A stretch of 64,000 nucleotides of DNA from Mycolicibacterium cosmeticum (GTDB taxonomy: Bacteria; Actinomycetota; Actinomycetes; Mycobacteriales; Mycobacteriaceae), in the NCBI RefSeq assembly GCF_000613185.1, contig NZ_CCBB010000003.1, forward strand, positions 1,674,001-1,738,000. Direction: 5' to 3'. The translations under genes were made by a program, and so were the position numbers. Numbering within the stretch: position 1 is the first letter of the stretch; the number at the start of each line of letters is the position of its first letter. Below are positions 17,037-25,429 of the stretch, piece by piece. The notes below the pieces were generated by a model, which saw only the letters and a list, made by a program, of their open reading frames with translations, was not told the origin of the DNA and made no database searches.

Positions 17037-17894
17037 ATGCCTGTACGCGCGCCCCTTCGGTCCGGTGAGTTGTCCCCGACCCTGCCGGTGCCCAAGTCCA
17101 TCCCCCGTCCGGAGTACGCCTGGAAACCGACCGCGGTCGAGGGCCACGAGCCATGGGTGCAGACCCCCGAGGTGATCGAGAAGATGCGGGTGGCGGGCCG
17201 GATCGCCGCCGGCGCCCTGGCCGAGGCCGGCAAGGCGGTGGCCCCCGGCGTGACCACCGACCACCTGGACCGGGTGGCCCACGAGTACATGATCGACCAC
17301 GGCGCCTACCCGTCCACCCTGGGCTACAAGGGCTTCCCGAAATCCTGCTGCACCTCGCTGAACGAGGTGATCTGCCACGGCATCCCGGATTCCACCGTCA
17401 TCGAGGACGGTGACATCGTCAACATCGACGTCACCGCCTACATCGACGGCGTGCACGGCGACACCAATGCCACCTTCCTGGCCGGGGACGTGTCCGAGGA
17501 ACACCGGCTGCTGGTGGAGCGCACCCACGAGGCCACCATGCGGGCCATCAAGGCGGTCAAGCCGGGCCGTCAGCTCTCGGTGGTCGGCCGAGTCATCGAA
17601 TCCTATGCAAACCGGTTCGGCTACAACGTCGTTCGTGATTTCACCGGGCACGGGATCGGCACCACCTTCCACAACGGCCTGGTGGTGCTGCACTACGACC
17701 AGCCGGCCGTCGACACCGTGCTGGAACCGGGGATGACCTTCACCATCGAGCCGATGATCAACCTGGGCTCGCTGGACTACGAGATCTGGGACGACGGCTG
17801 GACCGTCGCCACCAAGGATCGCAAGTGGACCGCGCAGTTCGAGCACACACTGGTGGTCACCGCGGACGGCGCCGACATCCTCACCCTGGCGTGA
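17037..17894 (+). CDS. map: Methionine aminopeptidase, type Ic (MapB)
   Basis: MetAP removes the initiator methionine from nascent proteins. The 285-aa length equals that of M. tuberculosis MapB, which supports the ATG at 17037 over an earlier in-frame start. An N-terminal extension rich in Pro ([14 protein letters not shown]) marks the actinobacterial type Ic. The pita-bread domain shows the dinuclear metal ligands: Asp in [10 protein letters not shown] and HGDTNATF, His in [10 protein letters not shown], Glu in TIEPMI and Glu in AQFEHT. TACGCT ends six bases before the ATG, a leaderless signature. The stop overlaps the cobQ start by four bases. Confidence 0.95.
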   Translation: MPVRAPLRSGELSPTLPVPKSIPRPEYAWKPTAVEGHEPWVQTPEVIEKMRVAGRIAAGALAEAGKAVAPGVTTDHLDRVAHEYMIDHGAYPSTLGYKGFPKSCCTSLNEVICHGIPDSTVIEDGDIVNIDVTAYIDGVHGDTNATFLAGDVSEEHRLLVERTHEATMRAIKAVKPGRQLSVVGRVIESYANRFGYNVVRDFTGHGIGTTFHNGLVVLHYDQPAVDTVLEPGMTFTIEPMINLGSLDYEIWDDGWTVATKDRKWTAQFEHTLVVTADGADILTLA

Positions 17895-19381
17895 CCGGCG
17901 GCGCCCTGCTGGTCGCCGGTACCACCTCCGACGCCGGCAAGTCCATGGTCGTCGCCGGGTTGTGCCGATTGTTGGCCCGCAAGGGAATCCGGGTGGCGCC
18001 GTTCAAGGCGCAGAACATGAGCAACAACTCGGCCGTCACCGTAGAGGGCGGGGAGATCGGCCGCGCGCAGGCCATGCAGGCCCGCGCCGCGGGCCTGGCC
18101 CCCAGCGTCCGGTTCAACCCGATCCTGCTCAAGCCCGGCAGTGACCGCACGTCGCAGCTGGTGGTGCGCGGACAGGTCGCCGGAACCATGGCCGCCGGCG
18201 ACTACTTCAGCCGGCGAACCGAGCTGGCCGCCGTCGTCGCCGACGAATTGGCTTCGCTGCGAACCGATTTCGACGCGGTGATCTGTGAGGGAGCCGGGTC
18301 GCCCGCGGAGATCAACCTGCGGGCCACCGACCTGGCCAACATGGGTCTGGCGCGCGCCGCCGGGCTGGCCGTGCTGCTGGTCGGCGATATCGACCGCGGC
18401 GGCCTGCTGGCGCACCTGTTCGGCACCGTCGCGGTGCTCGAGCCCGAGGACCAGAAACTCGTCAGCGGTTACCTGGTCAACAAGTTCCGCGGCGACCCGG
18501 CGCTGCTGGCCCCGGGGTTGACTGAGCTGCAGGACCGGACCGGCCGGCCGACCTACGGCGTGATCCCGCACCTCGACTCGCTGTGGCTGGACACCGAGGA
18601 CTCGCTGTCGGTGACCGCCGGAGCCACCCTCGGTGACCCGGTGGCGCCCCTGGGGCGCCAGTGGCTGCGGGTGGCGGCGGTACGGCTGCCCCGCATCTCG
18701 AACTCGACCGATGTGGAGGCCCTGGCCTGTGAACCCGGCGTGCTGGTGCGCTGGGTCGCCGAGCCGGCGGATATCGCCGACGCCGACGTGGTGGTCCTGC
18801 CCGGCAGCAAGGCCACCGTCTCGGATCTGGCCTGGATGCGGGACCGGGGCCTGGCCGAGGCGGTGCTGACGCATGCGCGGGCCGGACGTCCGGTGCTGGG
18901 CGTGTGCGGCGGGTTCCAGATGCTGTGCCGGCGTATCGACGATCCGGTGGAGTCGCGGGCCGGGGCGGTGGACGGCCTGGGTCTGCTGGACGCCGACATC
19001 GTGTTCGAGCCGCAGAAGACCTTGCGGCACTGGGAGACCCCGCTGCACGGTTACGAGATCCACCACGGTCAGGTGCGCCGCTCGCAGGCGCAGGACTGGC
19101 TGGGCATCGGCATCCGCGACGGTGCGGTGTTCGGCACGCACTGGCACGGGCTGCTGGACAACGACGACGTCCGCCGGGCCTGGCTCGGCGAGGTGGCGGC
19201 GGCCGCCGGATGCACCGGCTTCGTGGTGGCCGCCGACACCGACGTGCGGGCCCGCCGCGACGCCCAGTTGGACGTGATGGCCGATGCGCTGGCCGCGCAC
19301 ACCGACCTCGACGCGGTGCTCGGGCTGCTGGACGGGCCGCCGCGGCGCCCGGTCATCTCCTCGACCACCCTCCCCGCCTGA
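17891..19381 (+). CDS. cobQ: Cobyric acid synthase
   Basis: CobQ amidates four side chains of adenosylcobyrinic a,c-diamide using glutamine and ATP, late in cobalamin synthesis. The 496-aa protein has the N-terminal ATP-binding domain with GTTSDAGKS (about 10-18) and KAQNMSNNS, and a C-terminal class I glutaminase domain with nucleophile Cys in GVCGGFQML and the catalytic His in FGTHWHGL. The GTG at 17891 overlaps the map stop codon (GTGA). In M. tuberculosis cobQ is elsewhere, so this placement differs; the other cob genes of the window are 18 kb downstream. Confidence 0.94.
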   Translation: MTGGALLVAGTTSDAGKSMVVAGLCRLLARKGIRVAPFKAQNMSNNSAVTVEGGEIGRAQAMQARAAGLAPSVRFNPILLKPGSDRTSQLVVRGQVAGTMAAGDYFSRRTELAAVVADELASLRTDFDAVICEGAGSPAEINLRATDLANMGLARAAGLAVLLVGDIDRGGLLAHLFGTVAVLEPEDQKLVSGYLVNKFRGDPALLAPGLTELQDRTGRPTYGVIPHLDSLWLDTEDSLSVTAGATLGDPVAPLGRQWLRVAAVRLPRISNSTDVEALACEPGVLVRWVAEPADIADADVVVLPGSKATVSDLAWMRDRGLAEAVLTHARAGRPVLGVCGGFQMLCRRIDDPVESRAGAVDGLGLLDADIVFEPQKTLRHWETPLHGYEIHHGQVRRSQAQDWLGIGIRDGAVFGTHWHGLLDNDDVRRAWLGEVAAAAGCTGFVVAADTDVRARRDAQLDVMADALAAHTDLDAVLGLLDGPPRRPVISSTTLPA

Positions 19382-19391
19382 CCGCACCGGC

Positions 19392-19416
19392 GTTTGGGCC
19401 CCATGGGCACCGGGTA
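19392..19416 (+). promoter_or_regulatory. SigF-type promoter
   Basis: GTTT (19392-19395) and GGGTA (19412-19416) are separated by 16 bases, matching the mycobacterial SigF consensus GTTT-N15..17-GGGTA. It lies 23 bases before the start of a UsfY-like gene, and usfY neighbours sigF in M. tuberculosis. Confidence 0.75.
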
Positions 19417-19439
19417 GCTCAGGAGGGGAAGGAGTTGCC

Positions 19440-19721
19440 ATGCGGTCGCCTGAGGACCCGCTGGATCATGCGCGTACGACGCGCCCCCATGCGGGTGAGT
19501 CCATGAAGGACAACAAGAATTTCCCGGCACTGGTGCTACTGGGTGTTGCCCTGGTGGCCTTCGTCAGTTGCCTGGCGGCGTTCGCCACCGCACATGCCGG
19601 CACGGGCACGGTCCTGGCCGTGATCGCCGCCGTCGTGTTCGTGGTCTCGATGAGCTGGTTCGCCATCGAGCACCGTCGGGTGCGCCGGATGGAGGACGCG
19701 CGGCCCGACTCCAGTAGCTGA
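19440..19721 (+). CDS. usfY: UsfY-like small membrane protein
   Basis: The 93-aa protein begins with EDPLDHARTTRPHAGESM, close to the conserved opening of UsfY (DPVDHLRTTRP-AGES), then has two membrane helices (about 30-50 and 55-75) and a basic EHRRVRR tail. UsfY is the small protein encoded beside usfX-sigF in M. tuberculosis; its job is unknown. The ATG at 19440 follows GGAAGGAG with good spacing; a second ATG at 19503 is possible but would lose the conserved opening. It is the first gene of a three-gene cassette behind a SigF-type promoter, suggesting a general stress role. Confidence 0.8.
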   Translation: MRSPEDPLDHARTTRPHAGESMKDNKNFPALVLLGVALVAFVSCLAAFATAHAGTGTVLAVIAAVVFVVSMSWFAIEHRRVRRMEDARPDSSS

Positions 19722-19740
19722 ACCCACGGGAGGTGGTGCT

Positions 19741-20082
19741 GTGCACCGGAACACCGAAGTCGACGCCGGATTGTGGGAGGAATTCCACCGCGTCGTGAAC
19801 ATGTCGTCGCGGGAACTGTCGGATTGGTTGCGAACGGTGGCCTCCGGCGAGACCGCCGAGCGGTTTCCCGATGAGGCCGCGCCCGTCTACGGGCGCCGGG
19901 TGCTCGCGGTGCTGCAGAAGCGCCGCTCCGACCTGACCGACGCCGACGCGCTGACCATGCGCCAGGTCGTCGACATGGTGCACGCCGAGCGCGGCGTCGA
20001 CATGGAACCGACAGCGGGGCAGCAAGAGTGGCGCCGGTCGTTGATGACCATCGGCCACGACCCGCTCAAGCCGGTCGAGTGA
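19741..20082 (+). CDS. DUF3140 protein
   Basis: This 113-aa soluble protein matches the DUF3140 family: WEEFHRVVNMSSRELSDWL near the start, then YGRRVLAVLQKRRSDLTDAD and a C-terminal WRRSLMTIGHDPLKP. The family name carries no known function; members occur in stress-related loci, and some relatives resemble DNA-binding proteins. The GTG start at 19741 follows GGGAGG. It lies 19 bases after the usfY-like gene and 16 bases before a 53-aa ORF, so all three are probably one SigF-controlled transcript. Confidence 0.8.
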   Translation: MHRNTEVDAGLWEEFHRVVNMSSRELSDWLRTVASGETAERFPDEAAPVYGRRVLAVLQKRRSDLTDADALTMRQVVDMVHAERGVDMEPTAGQQEWRRSLMTIGHDPLKPVE

Positions 20083-20098
20083 ACAGGAGGTTGGCGAG

Positions 20099-20260
20099 AT
20101 GCAGCGCGAGAGCTCGAAACACGGTGCCCGCCACGACGACGAGCTGAAAGACGAACTGCGCGGCACGCTGCAGGGCAACCGCTCCAGCCGCGCCGAGGAA
20201 TGGCGCGACCCCGAACCCTTGGCCGACGACGATCCCGAGGTGGCCAAGCGCCGCACCTGA
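20099..20260 (+). CDS. Small charged protein (53 aa)
   Basis: ATG at 20099 follows CAGGAGG and opens a 53-codon frame to TGA at 20258-20260. The product (MQRESSKHGARHDDELKDEL at the start, EVAKRRT at the end) is highly charged and hydrophilic, without predicted membrane segments, and likely disordered. A good ribosome site and the 16-base spacing after DUF3140 support translation. I do not recognise a family, though similar small charged proteins accompany actinobacterial stress operons. Confidence 0.65.
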   Translation: MQRESSKHGARHDDELKDELRGTLQGNRSSRAEEWRDPEPLADDDPEVAKRRT

Positions 20261-20289
20261 CGCGGCGCGTGTGCCGGTAACCTGGGGCG

Positions 20290-20949
20290 ATGACGGCCCG
20301 GCTGGTGGCGGCGGCGTTGACCGCCCTGGTGGTCGCCGGCTGCGGCGAGGTGGTGACCGGCACGGCGACCTGGCCGGGTGCCCGGCTGCGGGACGTCGTG
20401 CTGACCGCGGCCGACTTTCCGGCCGGCGTGCGCTATGACCGGATCGTCGAGGAGCCCGGCGTCGCCGACGGCGCGGGCGGGCCGCCCGCCATGCTGTCCA
20501 ACCCGGAGGGCTGCAGTGACGGCTTCACCCGGGTGATCGCCGCCTCGGCCGAGCGCGGGGCGGGCAGCGCCGCCAAATACAGCGTCGGCTACGACGGGGC
20601 GCGCATGGTGGTGACCGTGCTGAGCTGGCAACTGGACCTGGACGCCATCACCGCGACCGCGCAACGGTGCGCGCGGTACGAAACCTTCTTCGACCGCTCC
20701 ATGCCGGGTATCCCGATGACCACCACCCGGCTGAGCACCGACCGCCCCGGCGCACTGGTCTACGAACAGACGATGCAACTCGGCGCGGAGCACAGCAGCG
20801 TCTACTCGTCGTTCGAAAACGTCGACGGGATGGCTGTTTTCGCGGTCGCCTTCCCGACGCCGGACCCGAGTGTGCCGGTCCAGGCAGCCCTGCCGCAAAC
20901 CTTCACCGACGTCGTCGGCAAACAAGCCAACCGGCTCACGCAGCGCTGA
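20290..20949 (+). CDS. Putative lipoprotein (219 aa)
   Basis: The first 18 residues form a lipoprotein signal ending in VVAGC (Cys18). The mature part begins with the GEVVTGTATWPG segment seen in many mycobacterial Lpp/Lpq lipoproteins. No enzyme motif is seen; the two cysteines after the lipid anchor (in EGCSDGF and QRCARYE) could form a disulfide, as in PknH-sensor-like lipoprotein domains, to which the length and fold pattern are compatible. TAACCT (20278-20283) ends six bases before the ATG, so the mRNA is probably leaderless. Role unknown. Confidence 0.75.
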   Translation: MTARLVAAALTALVVAGCGEVVTGTATWPGARLRDVVLTAADFPAGVRYDRIVEEPGVADGAGGPPAMLSNPEGCSDGFTRVIAASAERGAGSAAKYSVGYDGARMVVTVLSWQLDLDAITATAQRCARYETFFDRSMPGIPMTTTRLSTDRPGALVYEQTMQLGAEHSSVYSSFENVDGMAVFAVAFPTPDPSVPVQAALPQTFTDVVGKQANRLTQR

Positions 20950-21012
20950 CGGTTGGGTGGGAGACGGGCCAAAACGGCCATGGCGGACCGGTTGATGTCC
21001 TAGCGTGACGCA

Positions 21013-21576
21013 ATGCCTTCGACCATGGTGACCGTCGACGGGGTGCCCGTCGCCGTGGAGGTGGCCGGTCCGGACAAGGGCGGCGTGGTGGTGCTGCTGG
21101 GTGCCGCAGCCCCCGGTGCCCGCGCCTACGACGCCGTGTGCCAGCGGTTGCACAACGCGTCGCTGCGGACCATCGTCATCTACCCCGACCCGCAGTTGAC
21201 GGCCGACTCGGTGGTGGGCGTGCTCGACGCGCTCGGGGTGCGGTGGGGCCTGTTGGTCGGGGACCGTCTCGGCGGCGAGTTGGCCTGGCGCCTGGCGGCG
21301 ACCCGGCTCGACCGGTTCATCGGCCTGGTGGCCATCGACCGTGGTCACCCGCGGGTGGCCGACCAGGCCGGGATCGTCCGCGACGAAACCTGCCCGCCGG
21401 TGGAGATGAACACCACCGTGCTGGTGAGCAACCCCGCCGCGCGGGCGGTGGGAGTGGCCAGCCAGCGCTATGTCTACGGCGAGTACCGCCTGGTGGACCT
21501 GCTCGGCCGACGCAACGCCGGCGAGTCCACCGCCCAGGTCGCCACGGAGATCGTGATGCGCACGAGTACGTGGTAG
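21013..21576 (+). CDS. Alpha/beta-hydrolase-like protein with degenerate nucleophile site
   Basis: The 187-aa product follows the alpha/beta hydrolase plan: a beta-hairpin N-terminus, GGVVVLLGAAAPGAR (oxyanion strand), YPDPQLTADSVVGVLDALG, then the elbow position WGLLVGDRLGGELAWRLAA. Where active members have G-x-S-x-G, this one reads GDRLGG, so the catalytic Ser is replaced by Arg. A later C-terminal half is short, and no cap domain or catalytic His is evident. It may be a binding or scaffold protein, or a decaying gene. TAGCGT (21001-21006) ends six bases before the ATG (leaderless signature). Confidence 0.6.
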   Translation: MPSTMVTVDGVPVAVEVAGPDKGGVVVLLGAAAPGARAYDAVCQRLHNASLRTIVIYPDPQLTADSVVGVLDALGVRWGLLVGDRLGGELAWRLAATRLDRFIGLVAIDRGHPRVADQAGIVRDETCPPVEMNTTVLVSNPAARAVGVASQRYVYGEYRLVDLLGRRNAGESTAQVATEIVMRTSTW

Positions 21577-21582
21577 GCGAGG

Positions 21583-23151
21583 TCAGGCGTCGGTCAGCTC
21601 GCCACCGGTGATGTCCACCTGCTTCACCGGACCGGTGAACCAATGCTTCACCGACACGTGCCAGTAGATGTAGAGCAACACCAGCACGGTGCCGACCAGG
21701 ATCGGCGTGTAGTTGACGAACTTCCACTCGAAGCTCGCATCCCAGGGCGTGCCGCCGATCGAGGTGGGGAACATGGCGATGATCGACGTGATGATGATCT
21801 CGGCCAGGGCCACCGGCGCCATCCACTTGTGGTGCCCGCGCAGGTTCCACTTGCCCAGGGGGAACGAGTCACCGGCCTTCCAGCGGTAGTAGATCGGCAC
21901 CGCGAAACACAGGTAGAGCCCGACGACGCCGATGGAGACGACGGCGAAGAAGGCGATGGGCACCGGGGCGCCGTTGATGTCCACCTTGACCAGCGCGGGC
22001 AGGGTGAGCAGGGCGGCGATCGCCGCGGTCACGATGACCGCGTTGGCGGGCACCTTGTTGGCGTTGACCTTGGACCACAGCTGATGCCCGGGTACCGCGC
22101 GGTCCCGGCTGAAGGCGAACAGCATCCGGGATGCGCTGGTCTGGCAGGCGGTGGTGCAGAACAACTGGCCCGCCGTCGAGATGAACAGCACGATGCCGAC
22201 CCACTTGGAGTCCATGGCCTGGGTGAAGATGGTGGCCACCGCGCCGCCGCCGGCGGTCACGCCGTCGACGTCCTGGACCGCGAACAGGAACGTCAGCAGC
22301 AGGATCCAACCGCCGATCGCGGAGTAGAAGATGGACCGCCAAATTCCTTTGGCCGCACCGTCGGCCGCGCTCTTGGTCTCTTCCGACAGGTGAGCCGACG
22401 CGTCGTAGCCGGTGATCGTGTACTGGGTCAGGATCGCCGACATGGGCAGCACGAAGAACAGGAACGCCAGGCCCGAGGTGGAGCCGCCGAAGAAGCCGGT
22501 GTTGTTGACGGTGGTGGCGAACACCGTGGAGAAGCTGGCGTGCTGCGCCGGGATGAGCCACAGGATGACGATCACCGCCGCGGCGCCGAAGACATGCCAC
22601 CACACCGAGATGTTGTTGATGACCGCCAGCAGGTGCGACGAGAAGATGTTGATCACCGCGACCACCACCAGGATGGCCAGGAACATGACGAACACCCGCT
22701 CCAGGCTGTAGCCGGCCGCCCATGTTTGGCTGAAGGTGCTCAGCGTGAGGTCCAGGAAGGTGGCGCTGCCGTAGGCCACCGACGCCAGGATGGCGATCAG
22801 GCCGATCAGGTTGAGCCAGCCGGTGTAGAAACCGGCCTTGGGGCCGCCGAGCTTGGCTGCCCACCAATAGATTCCACCGGAGGTGGGGAATGCCGACACC
22901 AGCTCGGACATGCAGAGCCCGATGATCAGGATGAAGACCGCGATGATGGGCCAACCCCAGGCGATGGCGGCCGGGCCGCCGTTGTTCCAGCCGAGGCCGA
23001 ACGAGGTGAAACACCCGGCCAGGATGGAGATGATGGAGAACGAGATGGCGAAGTTGGAGAAACTCGACCAGGACCGGTGCAGTTCCTGGGTGTAGCCGAG
23101 GCTGGCGAGGTGCCGTTCGTCCTCGTCGAGCAGTTCGTGGCCTTCTGGCAC
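21583..23151 (-). CDS. APC-superfamily amino-acid/amine permease (ACT family)
   Basis: The 522-aa protein has about 12 to 13 membrane helices and the family landmarks FSNFAISFSIISILAGCFTSFG, ELVSAFPTSGGIYWW and ITGYDASAHLSEET, which mark the amino acid/choline transporter (ACT) branch that carries GABA, choline, ethanolamine or polyamines. It starts at GTG 23149-23151 after AAGGAG. Divergent from glnA4 by 183 bases, it is the probable uptake step for the amine that the glnA4 cluster breaks down. Its 3' end meets the hydrolase-like gene tail to tail with six bases between. Confidence 0.88.
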   Translation of the reverse strand: MPEGHELLDEDERHLASLGYTQELHRSWSSFSNFAISFSIISILAGCFTSFGLGWNNGGPAAIAWGWPIIAVFILIIGLCMSELVSAFPTSGGIYWWAAKLGGPKAGFYTGWLNLIGLIAILASVAYGSATFLDLTLSTFSQTWAAGYSLERVFVMFLAILVVVAVINIFSSHLLAVINNISVWWHVFGAAAVIVILWLIPAQHASFSTVFATTVNNTGFFGGSTSGLAFLFFVLPMSAILTQYTITGYDASAHLSEETKSAADGAAKGIWRSIFYSAIGGWILLLTFLFAVQDVDGVTAGGGAVATIFTQAMDSKWVGIVLFISTAGQLFCTTACQTSASRMLFAFSRDRAVPGHQLWSKVNANKVPANAVIVTAAIAALLTLPALVKVDINGAPVPIAFFAVVSIGVVGLYLCFAVPIYYRWKAGDSFPLGKWNLRGHHKWMAPVALAEIIITSIIAMFPTSIGGTPWDASFEWKFVNYTPILVGTVLVLLYIYWHVSVKHWFTGPVKQVDITGGELTDA

Positions 23152-23334
23152 AGCAGTCTCCTTGTCGACGGCCCCCGGATCTAGGGGGAGAATAGGCCGC
23201 TATTGGTCTGCTGTCCTACCTTTGAGGTGACGGTTGTGTAAATGTGTAGGTGAATGACCGTCGAAGACAACGCGCCTGCGGTAGTCACAGGGCGGTAATG
23301 GTTGACTTCTCGTCGTAGAGAGGGAGCGTTCTGC
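23152..23334. promoter_or_regulatory. Divergent control region of permease and glnA4 genes
   Basis: This 183-base gap holds both divergent promoters and is locally less GC-rich around 23190-23260 (TTGTGTAAATGTGTAGG near 23232). No convincing hexamer pair or operator stands out. A binding site for the FadR-type regulator encoded downstream would be expected here. Confidence 0.35.
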
Positions 23335-24684
23335 ATGCTGACGCAGTTCGAGCTGGAGCGTCTCGTCACCGACGGGGACATCGATACCGTCATCGTCGCG
23401 TTCACCGATATGCAGGGCCGGCTCACCGGCAAACGGGTGTCCGCGCGGCTGTTCATCGAGGAGGTCGCCGCCCACGGCGCCGAATGCTGCAACTACCTGC
23501 TGGCCGTCGACGTCGACATGAACACCGTGGACGGCTACGCGATCTCCAGCTGGGAGACCGGCTACGGCGACATGGTGATGACCCCGGACTTCAGCACCCT
23601 GCGGCTGCTGCCCTGGCTGCCCGGAACCGCCCTGGTGATGGCCGACCTGTCCTGGACCGACGGTCGTCCCGTCGTCCAGGCGCCCCGCAGCATCCTGCGC
23701 CGACAACTCGACCGGCTGGCCGACCGCGGGCTGGCCGCCTTCGTCGGCACCGAACTGGAATTCATGGTGTTCGAGGACGGCTACCGCGCCGCCTGGGCCG
23801 CCGACTATCGCGGCCTGACGCCGGCCACCGACTACAACGTCGACTACGCGATGCTGGCCTCGACCAGGATGGAGCCGCTGCTGCGCGACATCCGCCGCGG
23901 GATGGAGGGCGCCGGTATGTACTGCGAAGGCGTCAAGGGCGAGTGCAACCTGGGGCAGCAGGAGATCGCCTTCCGCTACGACGACGCGCTGGTCACCTGC
24001 GACAACCACACCATCTACAAGAACGGTGCCAAGGAGATCGCCGACCAGCACGGCAAATCGCTGACCTTCATGGCGAAATTCGACGAGCGGGAAGGCAACA
24101 GCTGCCACATCCATGTGTCCTTCCGCGGCACGGACGGCACGGCCGTCTTCTCCGATGACGCCGACCCGCTGGGCATGTCGGCGATGTTCCGCAGCTTCTT
24201 GGCCGGCCAGCTGGCGACGCTGCGCGAGCTGACCCTGTTCTATGCTCCGAATATCAACTCCTACAAGCGCTTTGCCGACGGCAGCTTCGCCCCGACGGCG
24301 GTGGCGTGGGGGATGGACAATCGCACCTGCGCCCTGCGGGTGGTGGGGCACGGGCAGGGCATGCGGATGGAATGCCGCGCTCCCGGCGGCGACGTGAACC
24401 AGTACCTGGCGGTCGCGGCGCTGATCGCCGGGGGCCTGCACGGCATCGACGAAGGCCTCGAGCTGGAACCGCCGTGCACCGGCAACGCCTATACCGGCGG
24501 CGCCCAGCGCCTGCCCACCACCCTGGCCGAGGCGGCCGACCTGTTCGCGGGATCGGCGGTGGCCCGCTCGGCGTTCGGGGACGACGTCGTCGAGCACTAT
24601 CTCAACAACGCACGTGTCGAACTGGCCGCGTTCAACGGGGCCGTCACGGATTGGGAAAGGAGAAGGGGCTTTGAGCGCCTCTGA
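23335..24684 (+). CDS. glnA4: Glutamine synthetase-like gamma-glutamylamine ligase GlnA4
   Basis: The 449-aa protein is a glutamine synthetase homologue of the GlnA4/PuuA type. Type features include VAFTDMQGRLTGKR, FVGTELEFMVFEDGY, GECNLGQQEIAFRYDDAL (Glu ligands), SLTFMAKFDEREGNSCHIHVS (His-containing substrate loop), FYAPNINSYKRF and the RVVGHGQGMRMECRAPGGDVNQYLA catalytic Arg region. In Streptomyces GlnA4 glutamylates ethanolamine, and PuuA glutamylates putrescine; the neighbours here (permease, GATase hydrolase, aldehyde dehydrogenase) support such an amine route rather than ammonia assimilation. ATG 23335 follows AGAGGGAG. The end overlaps the next gene by 14 bases. Confidence 0.9.
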   Translation: MLTQFELERLVTDGDIDTVIVAFTDMQGRLTGKRVSARLFIEEVAAHGAECCNYLLAVDVDMNTVDGYAISSWETGYGDMVMTPDFSTLRLLPWLPGTALVMADLSWTDGRPVVQAPRSILRRQLDRLADRGLAAFVGTELEFMVFEDGYRAAWAADYRGLTPATDYNVDYAMLASTRMEPLLRDIRRGMEGAGMYCEGVKGECNLGQQEIAFRYDDALVTCDNHTIYKNGAKEIADQHGKSLTFMAKFDEREGNSCHIHVSFRGTDGTAVFSDDADPLGMSAMFRSFLAGQLATLRELTLFYAPNINSYKRFADGSFAPTAVAWGMDNRTCALRVVGHGQGMRMECRAPGGDVNQYLAVAALIAGGLHGIDEGLELEPPCTGNAYTGGAQRLPTTLAEAADLFAGSAVARSAFGDDVVEHYLNNARVELAAFNGAVTDWERRRGFERL

Positions 24685-25429
24685 CCAGAACCCCGGGTCA
24701 CCGCGGCCGGTCATCGGCCTCACGACCTATCTGCAGCAGGCGCAGACCGGGGTGTGGGATGTGCAGGCCAGTTTCCTGCCCGCCATCTACATCGAGGGGG
24801 TCAACCTGGGTGGCGGCACCGCGGTGTTGTTGCCGCCACAACTGATCGATGCCATGGTTGCCGGGAGGGTGCTCGACGGCCTCGACGGGCTGATCGTCAC
24901 CGGCGGCCGCGACGTCAACCCGGAAAGCTATGGCCAGCAACGGCATCCGGCCACCGATGAGCCGGCCGGGTACCGCGATGCCTGGGAATTTGAGCTGATC
25001 GGAGAGGCGCTGCGCCGCGGCATGCCGGTGCTCGGGATCTGCCGCGGGGCCCAGCTGCTCAACGTGGCGCTCGGCGGCAGCTTGCACCAGCACCTGCCCG
25101 ACGTGCTGGGCCACACCCGTCACCAGCAGGGCAACGCGGTGTTCAGCACATCGCATGTGCAGACCGTGCCGGGCACCCGGCTGGCCGCCCTGATCGGGGA
25201 GTCCTCGGATGCCCAGTGCTATCACCACCAGGCCATCGACCGGCTCGGGGACGGGTTGATCATCAGCGCCCAGGACACCACCGACGGGGTGATCGAGGGC
25301 GTGGAGTTGCCGGGCGATCAGTTCGTCGTGGCGGTGCAATGGCACCCCGAGGAACGGCTGGACGATCTGCGGTTGTTCGCCGGCCTGGTGCAGGCGGCCA
25401 CCGACTATGCGACGGAAAGGGTTTCATGA
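24671..25429 (+). CDS. Class I glutamine amidotransferase-like gamma-glutamyl hydrolase (PuuD-type)
   Basis: This 252-aa peptidase C26 family protein (Rv2859c-like) has the nucleophile elbow GICRGAQLLNV, the QCYHHQAIDRL segment and the catalytic His-Glu in VQWHPEE. PuuD-type members release the gamma-glutamyl group after the amine is oxidised. The start is a TTG at 24671 after AAAGGAGAAGGGGC inside the end of glnA4; no ATG or GTG further downstream keeps the conserved VIGLTTYLQ strand. The overlap of 14 bases points to translational coupling. The stop codon overlaps the aldehyde dehydrogenase ATG (ATGA). Confidence 0.87.
   Translation: MSASDQNPGSPRPVIGLTTYLQQAQTGVWDVQASFLPAIYIEGVNLGGGTAVLLPPQLIDAMVAGRVLDGLDGLIVTGGRDVNPESYGQQRHPATDEPAGYRDAWEFELIGEALRRGMPVLGICRGAQLLNVALGGSLHQHLPDVLGHTRHQQGNAVFSTSHVQTVPGTRLAALIGESSDAQCYHHQAIDRLGDGLIISAQDTTDGVIEGVELPGDQFVVAVQWHPEERLDDLRLFAGLVQAATDYATERVS

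Noticed and set aside
21013..21576. Pseudogene call for the hydrolase-like gene
   Set aside because: The frame is intact, the start has a strong leaderless signature and codon usage looks ordinary; a missing Ser alone does not make a pseudogene.
23152..23334. FadR-type operator in the permease/glnA4 gap
   Set aside because: Short dyads such as ACCT-TTG-AGGT are visible but too weak to call; no copy was found elsewhere in the cluster.
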